Shown: positions 7,925 to 16,526 of the stretch, one piece after another
Position numbering within the stretch: the stretch's first letter is position 1
Layout of the letters: each line of letters opens with the position of its first letter
Assembly: GCF_021631985.1 (NCBI RefSeq)
Contig: NZ_CP070225.1
Location: 496,001-560,000 of the forward strand
DNA length: 64,000 nucleotides
Source: Sandaracinus amylolyticus
GTDB taxonomy: Bacteria; Myxococcota_A; Polyangia; Polyangiales; Sandaracinaceae
Direction: 5' to 3'
Notes under the pieces: generated by a model
Told to the model about the DNA's origin: nothing
Databases searched by the model: none
The model's input: the letters and a program-made list of their open reading frames with translations, nothing else
Made by a program: the position numbers and the translations under genes

Positions 7925-10558
7925 TCAGGTGCTCGCGGGGAGGCGGTGGAACACGAACGCGCCGTCCTTCGCGTCGATCTCGATCGTGTCGCCGGGCTGG
8001 TAGCCGCCGCGGAGGATCTCCTCGGCGAGCGGGTCCTGCAGGTTCTTCAGGATCACGCGCTTGAGCGGGCGCGCGCCGAACGCGGGCTCGTGGCCGAGCT
8101 CGGTCAGGCGATCCTTCGCGGCGTCGGTCACGTTCAGCGTGAGCCGGCGATCCTGGACGAGCTTCTGCAGCCCGCGGAGCTGGATCTCGACGATGCCGCG
8201 CAGCTCGTGCTTGCCGAGCGGATCGAAGATCACGACGTCGTCGATGCGGTTCAGGAACTCGGGGCGGAAGTGCTTGCGCAGCTGTCCGTCGAGCGTCTCG
8301 CGGATCGCCTCGCGGGTGACGCCCTCGCCGTGATCGAGGATCGCCTGCGAGCCGACGTTGCTCGTCATGATGATCACCGTGTCCGCGAAGTACGCGAGGC
8401 GACCGCGCGAGTCGGTGAGGCGACCGTCGTCGAGCACCTGCAGGAGGATGTTGAAGACGTCGGGGTGCGCCTTCTCCATCTCGTCGAAGAGGATCACGGA
8501 GTAGGGCCGCTTGCGCACCGCCTCGGTGAGGAAGCCGCCCTCTTCGCTGTCGACGTAGCCGGGCGGCGAGCCGAGCAGGCGCGCCACCATGTGCTTCTCC
8601 ATGAACTCGCTCATGTCGAGACGCGTGAGCGAGAGCTCGTCGTCGAAGAGGAACTCGGCGAGCGCCTTCGCGAGCTCGGTCTTGCCGACGCCGGTGGGGC
8701 CGAGGAACAGGAAGCTGCCGATCGGGCGCTTGGGATCGCGCAGACCGACGCGACCACGCCGCACCGCCTTCGCCACTGCCGCGACCGCGGGATCCTGACC
8801 GACCACGCGCTCGCGGAGCTTGTCCTCCATGCTGAGCAGCTTGACGGTCTCGGCCTCGAGCATCCGCGACACCGGCACGCCGGTCCACGCCGCGACCACG
8901 TCGGCGACGTCGGCCTCGACGACCTGATCGCGCACCCGCGGCTCGTTCTCCGCACCGCCCGCGATCGCACCGGCGCGGGCGCGTGCGTCCTCGAGCTTCT
9001 TCTCGAGCAGCGGGAGCGTGCCGAAGCGCAGCTCGCCCGCCTTCGCGTGATCGCCCGAGCTCTTCGCGTCCTCGTACTGCTTGCGCGTGGCCTCGAGCTC
9101 CTGCTCGATCCCGCGCACTTCCTTGGTGCGCGCGAGCGCGGCGGCCCAGCGTGCGCGCGCATCGCTCGCCTTGGGGCGCAGCTGCGCGATCTCGGCGTCG
9201 ATGCGCGCCTTGTGGCGCTTGCTCTCGTCGTCGGTGTCGTCCTCGAGCGAGTGCGCCTGCATCTCGAGCGCCTCGAGCCGACGTTCGAGCGCGTCGAGGT
9301 CCGCGGGCACGCCGTCGATCTCGACGCGCACCCGCGCTGCCGCTTCGTCGATCAGATCGATCGCGGCCTTCGGGAGCTGCGCGCCGGGCACGTAGCGGCG
9401 CGCGAGGCGCACCGCGGTGAGCAGCGCGGGATCGGCGATGCGCACGCCGTGCGCCTGCTCGTAGCGCGGCACCACGCCGCGAAGGATCGCGATGGTCTCG
9501 TCGGCGGTCGGCGGATCGATCGCGATGGCGACGAAGCGGCGCGAGAGCGTGGGGTCGGCCTCGAACGCCTTGCGCATGCCGTCGGTGGTCGCGAGCCCGA
9601 TCACCTTGAGCTCACCGCGGCCGAGCGCGGTCGAGAGCAGCTGGCCCGCGCCGCTCGGCGCGCGATCTCCGGCGAGCGCGCCGAGATCCGGGATGAACAG
9701 GATGATCTCGCCCGCGCGATCACGGATCGCCGCGAGCAGCGCCTTCATGCGCTCCTCGGCCTCGCCCCGGAGCTTCGCGCCCGCGAGCAGCGCGCCGGTC
9801 TCGAGCGCGACGAGGCGCTTGCCCTGCAGCGTCGCAGGGACGTCGCCGCGCACGATGCGCATCGCGAGCGCGTTGACGATCGCGCTCTTGCCGATGCCGG
9901 GCTCGCCGACGAGCAGCGGGTTGTTCTCGTGGCGCCGCGCGAGCACCTGCAGGATGCGCCGCAGCTCTCCGTCGCGACCGATGACGGGATCGAACTTGCC
10001 GTCGCGCGCGAGCTTCGTGAGGTCGCGCCCGTACTGCTCGAGCGGGTCGCCCTTGCCGCCGCTCGATCCGGGGCGCGACGCGCCGCTCTGGCCGTTGCTC
10101 GGCGTCGCGGGCTGCAGCTTCTCGCCCGACGCGGTCGCGCGCAGCACCGGGCCCGAGAGGCCGCACGCCTTGAGCACGCCGCTCACCGCCGCCGTGGTGT
10201 CCTGCGAGCATGCGATCAGCAGGTGCATCACGTCGACCGGGACGCCCCCGCCGCGCGCCGCTTCGCCCTCGGCGCGACCGAGCAGCTCGAGCATGCGCGG
10301 CGAGAGGTACGCGACCGCGCCCTCGACCTTCGTGAGCTTGCGGAGCTGTGCCTCGCCCTCGACCAGCACGTCGACCGGGTCCACCCCGGCGCGACGGATG
10401 GCCTGCTGCACGGGCTCGCTGCGCTCGATCAGCCGATAGAGCAGGTGGAGCGGCTCCACCTCGGGGTTCTTGCGCTCGTCGGCGAGGCCTTGCGCGGCGG
10501 CGATGACGGCGCGCGCATCACGGTCGTAGGCCTCGAGGCGAAGGGTGAGCGTCGACAT
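7925..10558 (-). CDS. clpB: ClpB-family disaggregase paralogue with degenerate first ATPase site
   Basis: An 877-residue Hsp100 protein. It has a Clp-N domain (1-145), NBD1 (about 175-410), a coiled-coil M domain (about 420-530, including LEATRKQYEDAKSSGD and GELRFGTLPLLEKKL) and NBD2 (about 585-877). NBD2 looks intact: Walker A GPTGVGKT (620-627), Walker B VILFDE (688-693). NBD1 keeps Walker A (GEPGIGKS, 218-225), but the usual FIDELH Walker B reads FIPDLG (288-293), losing the Asp-Glu pair. The pore-loop Tyr of KYRGEF is Leu (KLRGEA, 262-267). Hydrolysis in NBD1 is therefore probably impaired. The first in-frame ATG is 6 codons upstream; MSTLTLRLEA is the better start. It is convergent with the gene ending at 7918. 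Confidence 0.88.
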   Translation of the reverse strand: MSTLTLRLEAYDRDARAVIAAAQGLADERKNPEVEPLHLLYRLIERSEPVQQAIRRAGVDPVDVLVEGEAQLRKLTKVEGAVAYLSPRMLELLGRAEGEAARGGGVPVDVMHLLIACSQDTTAAVSGVLKACGLSGPVLRATASGEKLQPATPSNGQSGASRPGSSGGKGDPLEQYGRDLTKLARDGKFDPVIGRDGELRRILQVLARRHENNPLLVGEPGIGKSAIVNALAMRIVRGDVPATLQGKRLVALETGALLAGAKLRGEAEERMKALLAAIRDRAGEIILFIPDLGALAGDRAPSGAGQLLSTALGRGELKVIGLATTDGMRKAFEADPTLSRRFVAIAIDPPTADETIAILRGVVPRYEQAHGVRIADPALLTAVRLARRYVPGAQLPKAAIDLIDEAAARVRVEIDGVPADLDALERRLEALEMQAHSLEDDTDDESKRHKARIDAEIAQLRPKASDARARWAAALARTKEVRGIEQELEATRKQYEDAKSSGDHAKAGELRFGTLPLLEKKLEDARARAGAIAGGAENEPRVRDQVVEADVADVVAAWTGVPVSRMLEAETVKLLSMEDKLRERVVGQDPAVAAVAKAVRRGRVGLRDPKRPIGSFLFLGPTGVGKTELAKALAEFLFDDELSLTRLDMSEFMEKHMVARLLGSPPGYVDSEEGGFLTEAVRKRPYSVILFDEMEKAHPDVFNILLQVLDDGRLTDSRGRLAYFADTVIIMTSNVGSQAILDHGEGVTREAIRETLDGQLRKHFRPEFLNRIDDVVIFDPLGKHELRGIVEIQLRGLQKLVQDRRLTLNVTDAAKDRLTELGHEPAFGARPLKRVILKNLQDPLAEEILRGGYQPGDTIEIDAKDGAFVFHRLPAST

Positions 10559-10597
10559 GAGGGCGAGAGCATACAACGGCCCTCGCCGCTCTGTTCC

Positions 10598-10912
10598 TCA
10601 GCGGCCGCGGTGCTTCGCCAGGTAGCGCTCGCGGAGATCCGCGATCACGTGGGCGAGCATCCGATCCTCCTCGCCGCTGAGGTTTCCCTCGGTCTTGCGG
10701 TCGAGCATCTGCAGGATCTCGATGGTGTGGCGCGCGGACTCGAGATCGATCGCGGTGCGACCCTCGGGATCCGTGATCTCGCCCAGCTGGATCATGCACG
10801 ACGTGCTCATCGACAGGATGAACGTCGTGAAGTCGATCGGCGCCGTGGCCTCGGCGCCCGGGAGCGGGGCGAGGCCGGTCTCGTCGAGGTCGCGATCGTC
10901 GTCGTTCGACAT
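10598..10912 (-). CDS. DUF1844 family protein
   Basis: A 104-residue soluble protein. After an acidic first 25 residues it matches the DUF1844 pattern: DFTTFILSMSTSCMIQLGE, then LESARHTIEILQMLDRKTEGNLSGEE and a final LRERYLAKH. The family is small, mostly helical and of unknown function, and is common in delta-type proteobacteria and myxobacteria. It lies 39 bp upstream of clpB on the same strand and could be co-transcribed with it. Confidence 0.8.
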   Translation of the reverse strand: MSNDDDRDLDETGLAPLPGAEATAPIDFTTFILSMSTSCMIQLGEITDPEGRTAIDLESARHTIEILQMLDRKTEGNLSGEEDRMLAHVIADLRERYLAKHRGR

Positions 10913-10942
10913 GGTTCCCCCGGCCTCGCGCTCGCGCGCTCC

Positions 10943-11149
10943 TCAGCCCTCTTCGTCCTCGTCGTCCTCGTCCTCGTCCTCACCCTCGTCGATGTCGGTG
11001 AGGTCGTCCTCGAGCGCCGCGGTGGCGGCGTTCTCGGCGCGGTCGGGCAGCGACGTGAGCAGCTTGTCGTACTGCTTCGCGTCGACGAGCCCCTTGTCGA
11101 TGTTCCGCTGGAGGATGCGCTTGTCGATCAGGAAGTCCTTGTACGCCAT
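10943..11149 (-). CDS. small conserved acidic protein
   Basis: A 68-residue protein from ATG 11149 (MAYKDFLIDKRILQRNIDKG). A basic, amphipathic first 35 residues contain LVDAKQYDKLLTSLPD, and the tail from about residue 48 is almost entirely Asp and Glu. It lies 30 bp upstream of the DUF1844 gene on the same strand, so the two are probably one transcript. No family name is assigned. The strongly polar head and tail suggest a binding or adaptor protein, which is inference only. Confidence 0.6.
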   Translation of the reverse strand: MAYKDFLIDKRILQRNIDKGLVDAKQYDKLLTSLPDRAENAATAALEDDLTDIDEGEDEDEDDEDEEG

Positions 11150-11241
11150 CGGGGCTTTTTCCTCTCGGGCCGCCGAGTCTAGGGACCGTGCCGCGCGTGT
11201 CAAACACCGGGCGATCCGCGGAACGTGGCACTCTCGCGGCG

Positions 11242-12054
11242 ATGTCGTGGGTGCGCGAGCCGGTGGTGCACTTCGTGGTGCTCGGGGCGCTCCTGCTCGC
11301 GCTCGATCGGGCGCTCGCGGGAGGCGATGCGGACGAGACGCTCGAGCGCTCGATCGTGGTCGACGACGCGGTGCGCGCCGAGCTCGCGGACGGATGGCAG
11401 CACGCGCACGGCGCGCCTCCTTCGCAGGCCGAGCTCGATGCGCTCGTGGCGCGATGGATCGACGACGAGATCCTCTATCGCGAGGCGCTCGAGCGCGGGC
11501 TCGAGCGGGACGATCCGCAGGTGCGCGCGCGCTTGGCGTCGAACATGGGGTACGTGCTCGACGCGCAGGCGCTCGCGATCGAGCCGAGCGAGGACGAGCT
11601 GCGCGCGCACTTCGACGCGCACCGTGATGCGTGGGCGCAGGAGGCGCTGATCGACTTCACGCACGTGTTCGTCTCGAACGAGCACGAGGACGCGCGAGCG
11701 CGCGCCGAGGCGCTGCTCGCGCAGGTCACGGCCGGCGCGTCGCCGAGCGGGCTCGGAGACACGTTCTCGGGCGGGCGCCGTTATCGCCGGAGGCGGATCG
11801 TGCAGCTCGAGGAGAGCTTCGGCGCGGAGTTCGCGCGCGGGCTCGAGCCGCTCGAGCAGGGCGCGTGGGCGCTCGTGCCCTCGCGCTTCGGATGGCACGT
11901 GGTGCGCGTCGACGGGCGGAGCGCCGCGAGCGACGCGGACTTCGACGCGGTGCGCGAGGACGTGCTCCACGATCTGCGCGAGCAGCGGACGATCGAGGCG
12001 CGGGCGCGCGAGCTCTCGCGGCTGCGCGAGCGCTGGGACGTGGTGGTGCGATGA
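11242..12054 (+). CDS. parvulin-type peptidyl-prolyl isomerase (PpiC-like), membrane anchored
   Basis: A 270-residue protein. An N-terminal hydrophobic segment (about 8-24, VVHFVVLGALLLALDRAL) acts as anchor or uncleaved signal. A SurA/PrsA-like helical region contains DDEILYREALERGLERDDPQVR. The rotamase-like domain (about 130-245) includes IDFTHVFVSN, GDTFSGG and FGWHVVRVDG. It would assist folding of exported proteins in the periplasm. ATG 11242 begins the conserved anchor. The stop overlaps the next start (ATGA), so it is translationally coupled to the HupE/UreJ gene, a pairing seen in other proteobacteria. Confidence 0.75.
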   Translation: MSWVREPVVHFVVLGALLLALDRALAGGDADETLERSIVVDDAVRAELADGWQHAHGAPPSQAELDALVARWIDDEILYREALERGLERDDPQVRARLASNMGYVLDAQALAIEPSEDELRAHFDAHRDAWAQEALIDFTHVFVSNEHEDARARAEALLAQVTAGASPSGLGDTFSGGRRYRRRRIVQLEESFGAEFARGLEPLEQGAWALVPSRFGWHVVRVDGRSAASDADFDAVREDVLHDLREQRTIEARARELSRLRERWDVVVR

Positions 12055-13004
12055 GGGCGTGGCTCGTCGCGGCGATCGTGGTGGTCGCGATCGCGTCGCG
12101 CGCCGAGGCGCACGACTCGCGCCCCGGCGTGCTCGCGCTCGTCGAGCGTGCGCCGGGCTCCTATGCGGTCGCGTGGACCGCGCCGGTCGATGCGCGGACG
12201 CCGGAGGGCACGCTGCGCGTGGTCTATCCCGCGGGGTGCGAGGCGCGCGGCGGGCAGCTCACGTGCGAGCCCGGCGCGATCGAGGGCGGCGAGATCGCGA
12301 TCGAGGGCCCGCTGGATCGCCGCACGCGCGTGGTGGTCACGCTCGAGACGCGGCAGGGCGAGCACCTCGAGGCGATCGCGACCGGCGCCGCGCCGCGGGT
12401 GCGGCTCGTCGCGGGTGACGGCTCGTGGACGCGATGGATCGCGATCGGCATCGAGCACATCGCGTTCGGGCTCGACCACGTCGCGTTCGTGCTCGGGCTC
12501 GTGCTGCTCGTCGGCTTCGACCGGCGGATCGTGATCACGATCACCGCGTTCACGATCGCGCACTCGATCACGCTCGCGCTCGCCGCGCTCGACCTGGTGC
12601 GGCTTCCCTCGGCGCCGGTGGAGGCGACGATCGCCGCGAGCGTGGTGCTCGTCGCGCGCGAGGCGATGCACGATCGCGCGACGCTCTCGCGGCGATGGCC
12701 CTGGCTCGTCGCGCTGCTCTTCGGGCTCGTGCACGGGCTCGGGTTCGCGGGCGCGCTGCGCGAGGTGGGACTGCCCGAGCACGGCCTGGTGCGCGCGCTC
12801 GCCGGCTTCAACGTCGGCGTGGAGCTCGGGCAGCTCGCGCTGGTCGCGCTCGCCTTCGTCGTGGTCGCAATCGGGCGCAGGGTCGTGCGGGAGCAGCGAG
12901 TCGTCGCGCAGGCGCGCCCGCTCGCTTGCTACGCGCTGGGCGCGGTCGGAGCGATGTGGCTCGTCGACCGCACCCTCGCGATCGTGCTCAGGGCGTGGTC
13001 GTGA
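12051..13004 (+). CDS. HupE/UreJ family membrane protein
   Basis: A 317-residue protein. It has a signal peptide (ending near SRAEAHD), an extracytoplasmic beta-rich domain (about 25-125) and six or seven membrane segments. The His-rich helices typical of the HupE/UreJ_2 family are present: GIEHIAFGLDHVAFVLGL, TIAHSITLAL and LVHGLGFAGAL. Relatives are linked to nickel or other metal uptake, but substrates of this long variant are not established. The 3' end overlaps the convergent lipoprotein gene by 17 bp. Confidence 0.75.
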   Translation: MRAWLVAAIVVVAIASRAEAHDSRPGVLALVERAPGSYAVAWTAPVDARTPEGTLRVVYPAGCEARGGQLTCEPGAIEGGEIAIEGPLDRRTRVVVTLETRQGEHLEAIATGAAPRVRLVAGDGSWTRWIAIGIEHIAFGLDHVAFVLGLVLLVGFDRRIVITITAFTIAHSITLALAALDLVRLPSAPVEATIAASVVLVAREAMHDRATLSRRWPWLVALLFGLVHGLGFAGALREVGLPEHGLVRALAGFNVGVELGQLALVALAFVVVAIGRRVVREQRVVAQARPLACYALGAVGAMWLVDRTLAIVLRAWS

Positions 13005-15045
13005 AGCGCGAGACCGGCGTGCGCACGGTGTGATCGCAGTCGCGGATCGTCGCGTACCACTCGTACACGCGGCCGGGCTCGAGGCCGTCGATCGTCGCGG
13101 TCGCCGGTGATGCGCCGCGCTCGGCGCGCGCGACCTCCTCGAACGCACCGCCCGCGCCGCGCAGCGGGACGCGCAGGGTGAACTCGCTGTTCGCGTCGGT
13201 CTCCCAGCGATCGTGGGTCGGCGAGTACGTGCGCACCGTGAGCTCGCCCTCGGCGGGCGAGAACTCCCAGATGCGCATGAACCCGTTGCCGCCGTTCTCG
13301 CGCGACTGGTAGTCCGCGAGCATCGAGTCGATGCGGTGCCCCTCGAACGTGTCGTTGCGACGGCTCTCCGCGCTGATGTGCCCGCACGTCATCAGGTGCA
13401 GGTTCTGCACGCTGCGCAGCGCGTTGTAGATCGCCTGTCCCTGCGCGCCGAACGTCCCGTCGGAGTTGACGATGTAGTGCGCGTTGACGATGCCGAAGTG
13501 ATCGGGGTGCGTCTCGAGGATGCGGCGCGCCCACGCGAGCACCGCGGCGTCGGGCGCGGGGTCGTACTTCATGTCGACGACGACGAAGTCCATCCCGCCC
13601 GCGGAGAACGTGAACCAGTGCTCGTCGTTCGTGCTGCCGTAGTGGCCGCCGTAGTAGGCGCGCCCTTCGAAGCGATCGACGCCGAAGAACTCGTTGTAGC
13701 GGGTGGCCGGGCCGACCTGGCTCACGACGCTGAGGTCGTGGTTCCCAACTGCGACGCCATAGGGCATTCCGTCGGGCATCCCGGGCAGCGCGGCCTCGAG
13801 CGTCGTCATCGCGCGGTCGGCGACGCGCCACTGGAAGACCTGCGAGTCGCCGTTGTTCACGAGGTCGCCGTTGTGGATCACCGCGCGGATGTCGTAGGCG
13901 TCGTGGTTGTCGACGATCCACTGCGTCTGGTCGTAGAAGAACTGCTCGAGGTTGCGATCGTCGACCGTGTAGTACTGCGTGTCGGGCAGCACCACGATGG
14001 TGAACCCGTCGTCCTCGCCGAGCGCGCGCAGGTGGAACGTGACGTCGAGCTCCTCGCCCTCGAAATCGGTGGCGCCGACGCTGAGCTCGACGCTGTCTCC
14101 GGTGACCTCGAGCGCGTCGCTCGGGATCGTGCCGGTGATCGTCGGAGGCAGGCCGCGATCGAGCACCGGGCCGGTCTCGACGAACGTCGCGCCGGTGATC
14201 GTCGCGTCGAGATCGCCGATCGTGTCGGTGCCGTCGCCGTCGAGCGCCCAGCGCGCGAGCAGGCCCTCGCCCGACGCGACGCGCTCGAAGCGCGCGCCGG
14301 CGATCTCGTCGGCGGTGCGCGCGCGATCCCACACCCGCAGCTCGCTCACCGCGCCGTGGAGGCGGCCCGCGGCGCGGCCCATCGAGTCGAGCGCGGTGCC
14401 GATGCCGAAGTGCTGGATGCTGTCGGCGCGCGGCGTCGCGTTGGCGCGCGCCGAGCCGTCGAGCGCGCCGTCGAGGTAGAGGCGCCACGTGGTTCCGTCG
14501 TAGGTCACCGCGACGTGGTGCCACTCGCCGGATGCGACGCGGGTGCGGCCGACCACCGGATGGTTCGCGCCGGTCGCCATGTCCTCGAAGTCCGCGCCGA
14601 GCACGTCTCCGACGAAGCCGAACGCGTAGTTGCAGTCGACGTTGCTGCCGTCGTCCTCGCCGCGTCCCTTGCCTGCGATCGGGACGATCGAGAGGCCGCC
14701 GACGCCGGTGCCGGTCGCGACGCCCGGACCGTCGCGCCGCACCCACGCCTCGACGGTGAAGCGCGCGAGGCCGAGCGGGCGGGCTGCGCCCATCGACGCG
14801 CCGTCGTCGGTGCCGTCGAACGCGAGCGCGCGCGATGGGGGCGCGGCCTCGCAGCCCGGCGCGCCGCCGTCTTCGTCCTGGCCCGGCGTGCCGCCGTCGC
14901 TCGCGGCGGCGTCGCGTCCTGGGATCGCGCCGTCGGTGCCGCGAGGGTTCTCGTTGCCACCGGCGCACGCGCCGAGCGCGAGCGCGGTGAGGATGCAGAG
15001 GAAGCGAGCACGCACGGGCGCTGCGTCGAGCAAGCGATGCGCCAC
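12988..15045 (-). CDS. LamG-domain calcineurin-like phosphoesterase lipoprotein
   Basis: A 685-residue lipoprotein starting at GTG 15045 (GAGG about 7 bp upstream), lipobox LGAC (Cys27), then a Gly/Asp-rich linker. Residues about 60-230 form a concanavalin-like LamG domain (ALAFDGTDDG, FTVEAWVRRDG, WHHVAVTYDG, ELRVWDRART). The catalytic domain follows: VVLPDTQYY (about 350), HNGDLVNNGD, VAVGNHDLS (about 432), NAHYIVNSDG and a GH motif in MTCGHIS. An Fn3-like end (about 600-685) closes it. It is probably a surface hydrolase of phosphoesters; the substrate is unknown. It is the last gene of the DUF1592/DUF1552 run on this strand. Confidence 0.75.
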   Translation of the reverse strand: MAHRLLDAAPVRARFLCILTALALGACAGGNENPRGTDGAIPGRDAAASDGGTPGQDEDGGAPGCEAAPPSRALAFDGTDDGASMGAARPLGLARFTVEAWVRRDGPGVATGTGVGGLSIVPIAGKGRGEDDGSNVDCNYAFGFVGDVLGADFEDMATGANHPVVGRTRVASGEWHHVAVTYDGTTWRLYLDGALDGSARANATPRADSIQHFGIGTALDSMGRAAGRLHGAVSELRVWDRARTADEIAGARFERVASGEGLLARWALDGDGTDTIGDLDATITGATFVETGPVLDRGLPPTITGTIPSDALEVTGDSVELSVGATDFEGEELDVTFHLRALGEDDGFTIVVLPDTQYYTVDDRNLEQFFYDQTQWIVDNHDAYDIRAVIHNGDLVNNGDSQVFQWRVADRAMTTLEAALPGMPDGMPYGVAVGNHDLSVVSQVGPATRYNEFFGVDRFEGRAYYGGHYGSTNDEHWFTFSAGGMDFVVVDMKYDPAPDAAVLAWARRILETHPDHFGIVNAHYIVNSDGTFGAQGQAIYNALRSVQNLHLMTCGHISAESRRNDTFEGHRIDSMLADYQSRENGGNGFMRIWEFSPAEGELTVRTYSPTHDRWETDANSEFTLRVPLRGAGGAFEEVARAERGASPATATIDGLEPGRVYEWYATIRDCDHTVRTPVSRFTTTP

Positions 15046-15139
15046 GCAATCCCTCGCAAAACGCGCCGGAAATGGCCGTTCTGCGGTGTCGAGAGAGCGA
15101 TCGGAGCGCGCGGGGACGCGCAGCGCGATCAGGATCTGG

Positions 15140-16519
15140 TCAGCCCGCGAGCAGCTCGCCGAACGTCGTCGTCGCGCGGCCCGGGCTGAACACGTTCGAG
15201 CCGTTGTACGCGTAGCTCTCGTCGACGCCGAACGACTCGACCGGGATCCCCGCGCCGCGCAGCGCGGTGAGCACCGCGATGCTCGTGTTCTCGCGATCGA
15301 CGCGGTGGTGCACGTTCCCCCGCAGCGCACCGCCACCGCGGCCGCACACGAGGATCGGGAACTCGCGGTTGCTGTGGGTCCAGCCCTCGCTGAGCTCGCT
15401 CGTCGCGAGGATCGAGGAGTTGTCGAGGACGTTGCCGCCCGCGGCGTCGGGCGTGTCGCGCAGCCGCGCGAGGAAGTAGCCGAGCTGCTCCATCGTGAAC
15501 ACGGTCGCGGCGTGCACCGTGTTGTGCGGCGGCCCTTCGTCGTGGTTGATCTGGTGCAGGCCGTTGCTCGCGCCGACGGGCCACATGATCACGCCCGAGC
15601 CCGCGGTGCTGAAGAACATCGAGAACGAGCGGGTGAGATCGCACGCGAGCGCGAGCGCGCAGAGATCGCTCATCGCGCGGTTCTGATCCGCGATCGGCTC
15701 GCGCCCGCCGACGTCGGGGAAGTCGCCGGGGTTCTCGGGCGGCGTGCACGTCGCGGCGCCCGCGGCGAGGCGCATCTCGAGCGCGCGCACGCTGTCGAAG
15801 TGCTGCTCGAGGCGCACCTGATCGGCGCGCGACACCCGCGGCTGCAGCGCGCGGATCTGCTGGCCCACCGCGTCGAGCACGCTCTGCCGCGCGAGGTCGA
15901 GCTGTGCGTCCACCGGCGCGCCGAAGAGACGCGCGAACATGCGCGAGGGCGAGTACTCGCTCGGGTTCGGGTTGTTCGGCCCGTTGTGCGAGAGGTGCTG
16001 GAAGCTCGTGCCCTCGTCGGTGCCGCGGAAGCGCGTGATGCCGAACTCGAGCGAGCGGAACGGCGCCATGCCCTCGAAGTGCGCGGCCGCGACCTGATCG
16101 ACCGAGGGATACGCGAACGTCGAGACGATCGTGTCGCGCGTCGTGCCGTTCTGGTGGAAGTGCGCGCCGGTCATGATGCCGGCCATGCCCGAGTGGTGCG
16201 GGTGCGTCGCGGTCTTGATCTCGCAGCCCGTCACCACGCTGACCCAGGGCTTCACGCCGGCGGTCGCGAGCGGCGCGAGCTCCTCGCTCGGCGTCCAGTC
16301 CACGGTCCCGCTCGGCGTCCAGCGCTCGGGCCGCACGCCGTTGCCCCAGAACCAGACCCCGAAACGTACGGGCAACGGCTCACCGCCCGCGAAGGCGACG
16401 CCGTTCTCGTCGAGCATCGCGTCGAGGATCGGCACGCCGATGCTCACCGCCGCGCCGGTCGTCAGCAGGCCGCGCAGGAACGTGCGGCGCTTGAGAGACG
16501 TGGTCTTCTTCATCGCCAT
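15140..16519 (-). CDS. DUF1552 protein with Tat signal
   Basis: A 459-residue exported protein. The N-terminus KRRTFLRGLLTTGAAVSIGVP is a twin-arginine signal, so it is folded before export. The body has the DUF1552 hallmarks: FGVWFWGNGVRPERW, a His-rich ATHPHHSGMAGIMTG, TIVSTFAYPSVDQ, RSLEFGITRF, SPSRMFARLF, QRVRALEMRL-like helices and a late NSSILATSELSEG. The biochemical role of the family is unknown; the His cluster suggests metal binding. Only 7 bp separate it from the upstream DUF1592-type gene, and the start has a GGAG box. The two families are consistently paired in Planctomycetes and myxobacteria. Confidence 0.85.
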   Translation of the reverse strand: MAMKKTTSLKRRTFLRGLLTTGAAVSIGVPILDAMLDENGVAFAGGEPLPVRFGVWFWGNGVRPERWTPSGTVDWTPSEELAPLATAGVKPWVSVVTGCEIKTATHPHHSGMAGIMTGAHFHQNGTTRDTIVSTFAYPSVDQVAAAHFEGMAPFRSLEFGITRFRGTDEGTSFQHLSHNGPNNPNPSEYSPSRMFARLFGAPVDAQLDLARQSVLDAVGQQIRALQPRVSRADQVRLEQHFDSVRALEMRLAAGAATCTPPENPGDFPDVGGREPIADQNRAMSDLCALALACDLTRSFSMFFSTAGSGVIMWPVGASNGLHQINHDEGPPHNTVHAATVFTMEQLGYFLARLRDTPDAAGGNVLDNSSILATSELSEGWTHSNREFPILVCGRGGGALRGNVHHRVDRENTSIAVLTALRGAGIPVESFGVDESYAYNGSNVFSPGRATTTFGELLAG

Positions 16520-16526
16520 CTCTCCT

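Noticed and set aside
7946-11182. Very long open frame on the plus strand opposite clpB
   Set aside because: It is antisense to a clear ClpB and its neighbours, its translation is low-complexity with His/Arg/Ala/Glu bias, and such shadows are expected at this GC content.
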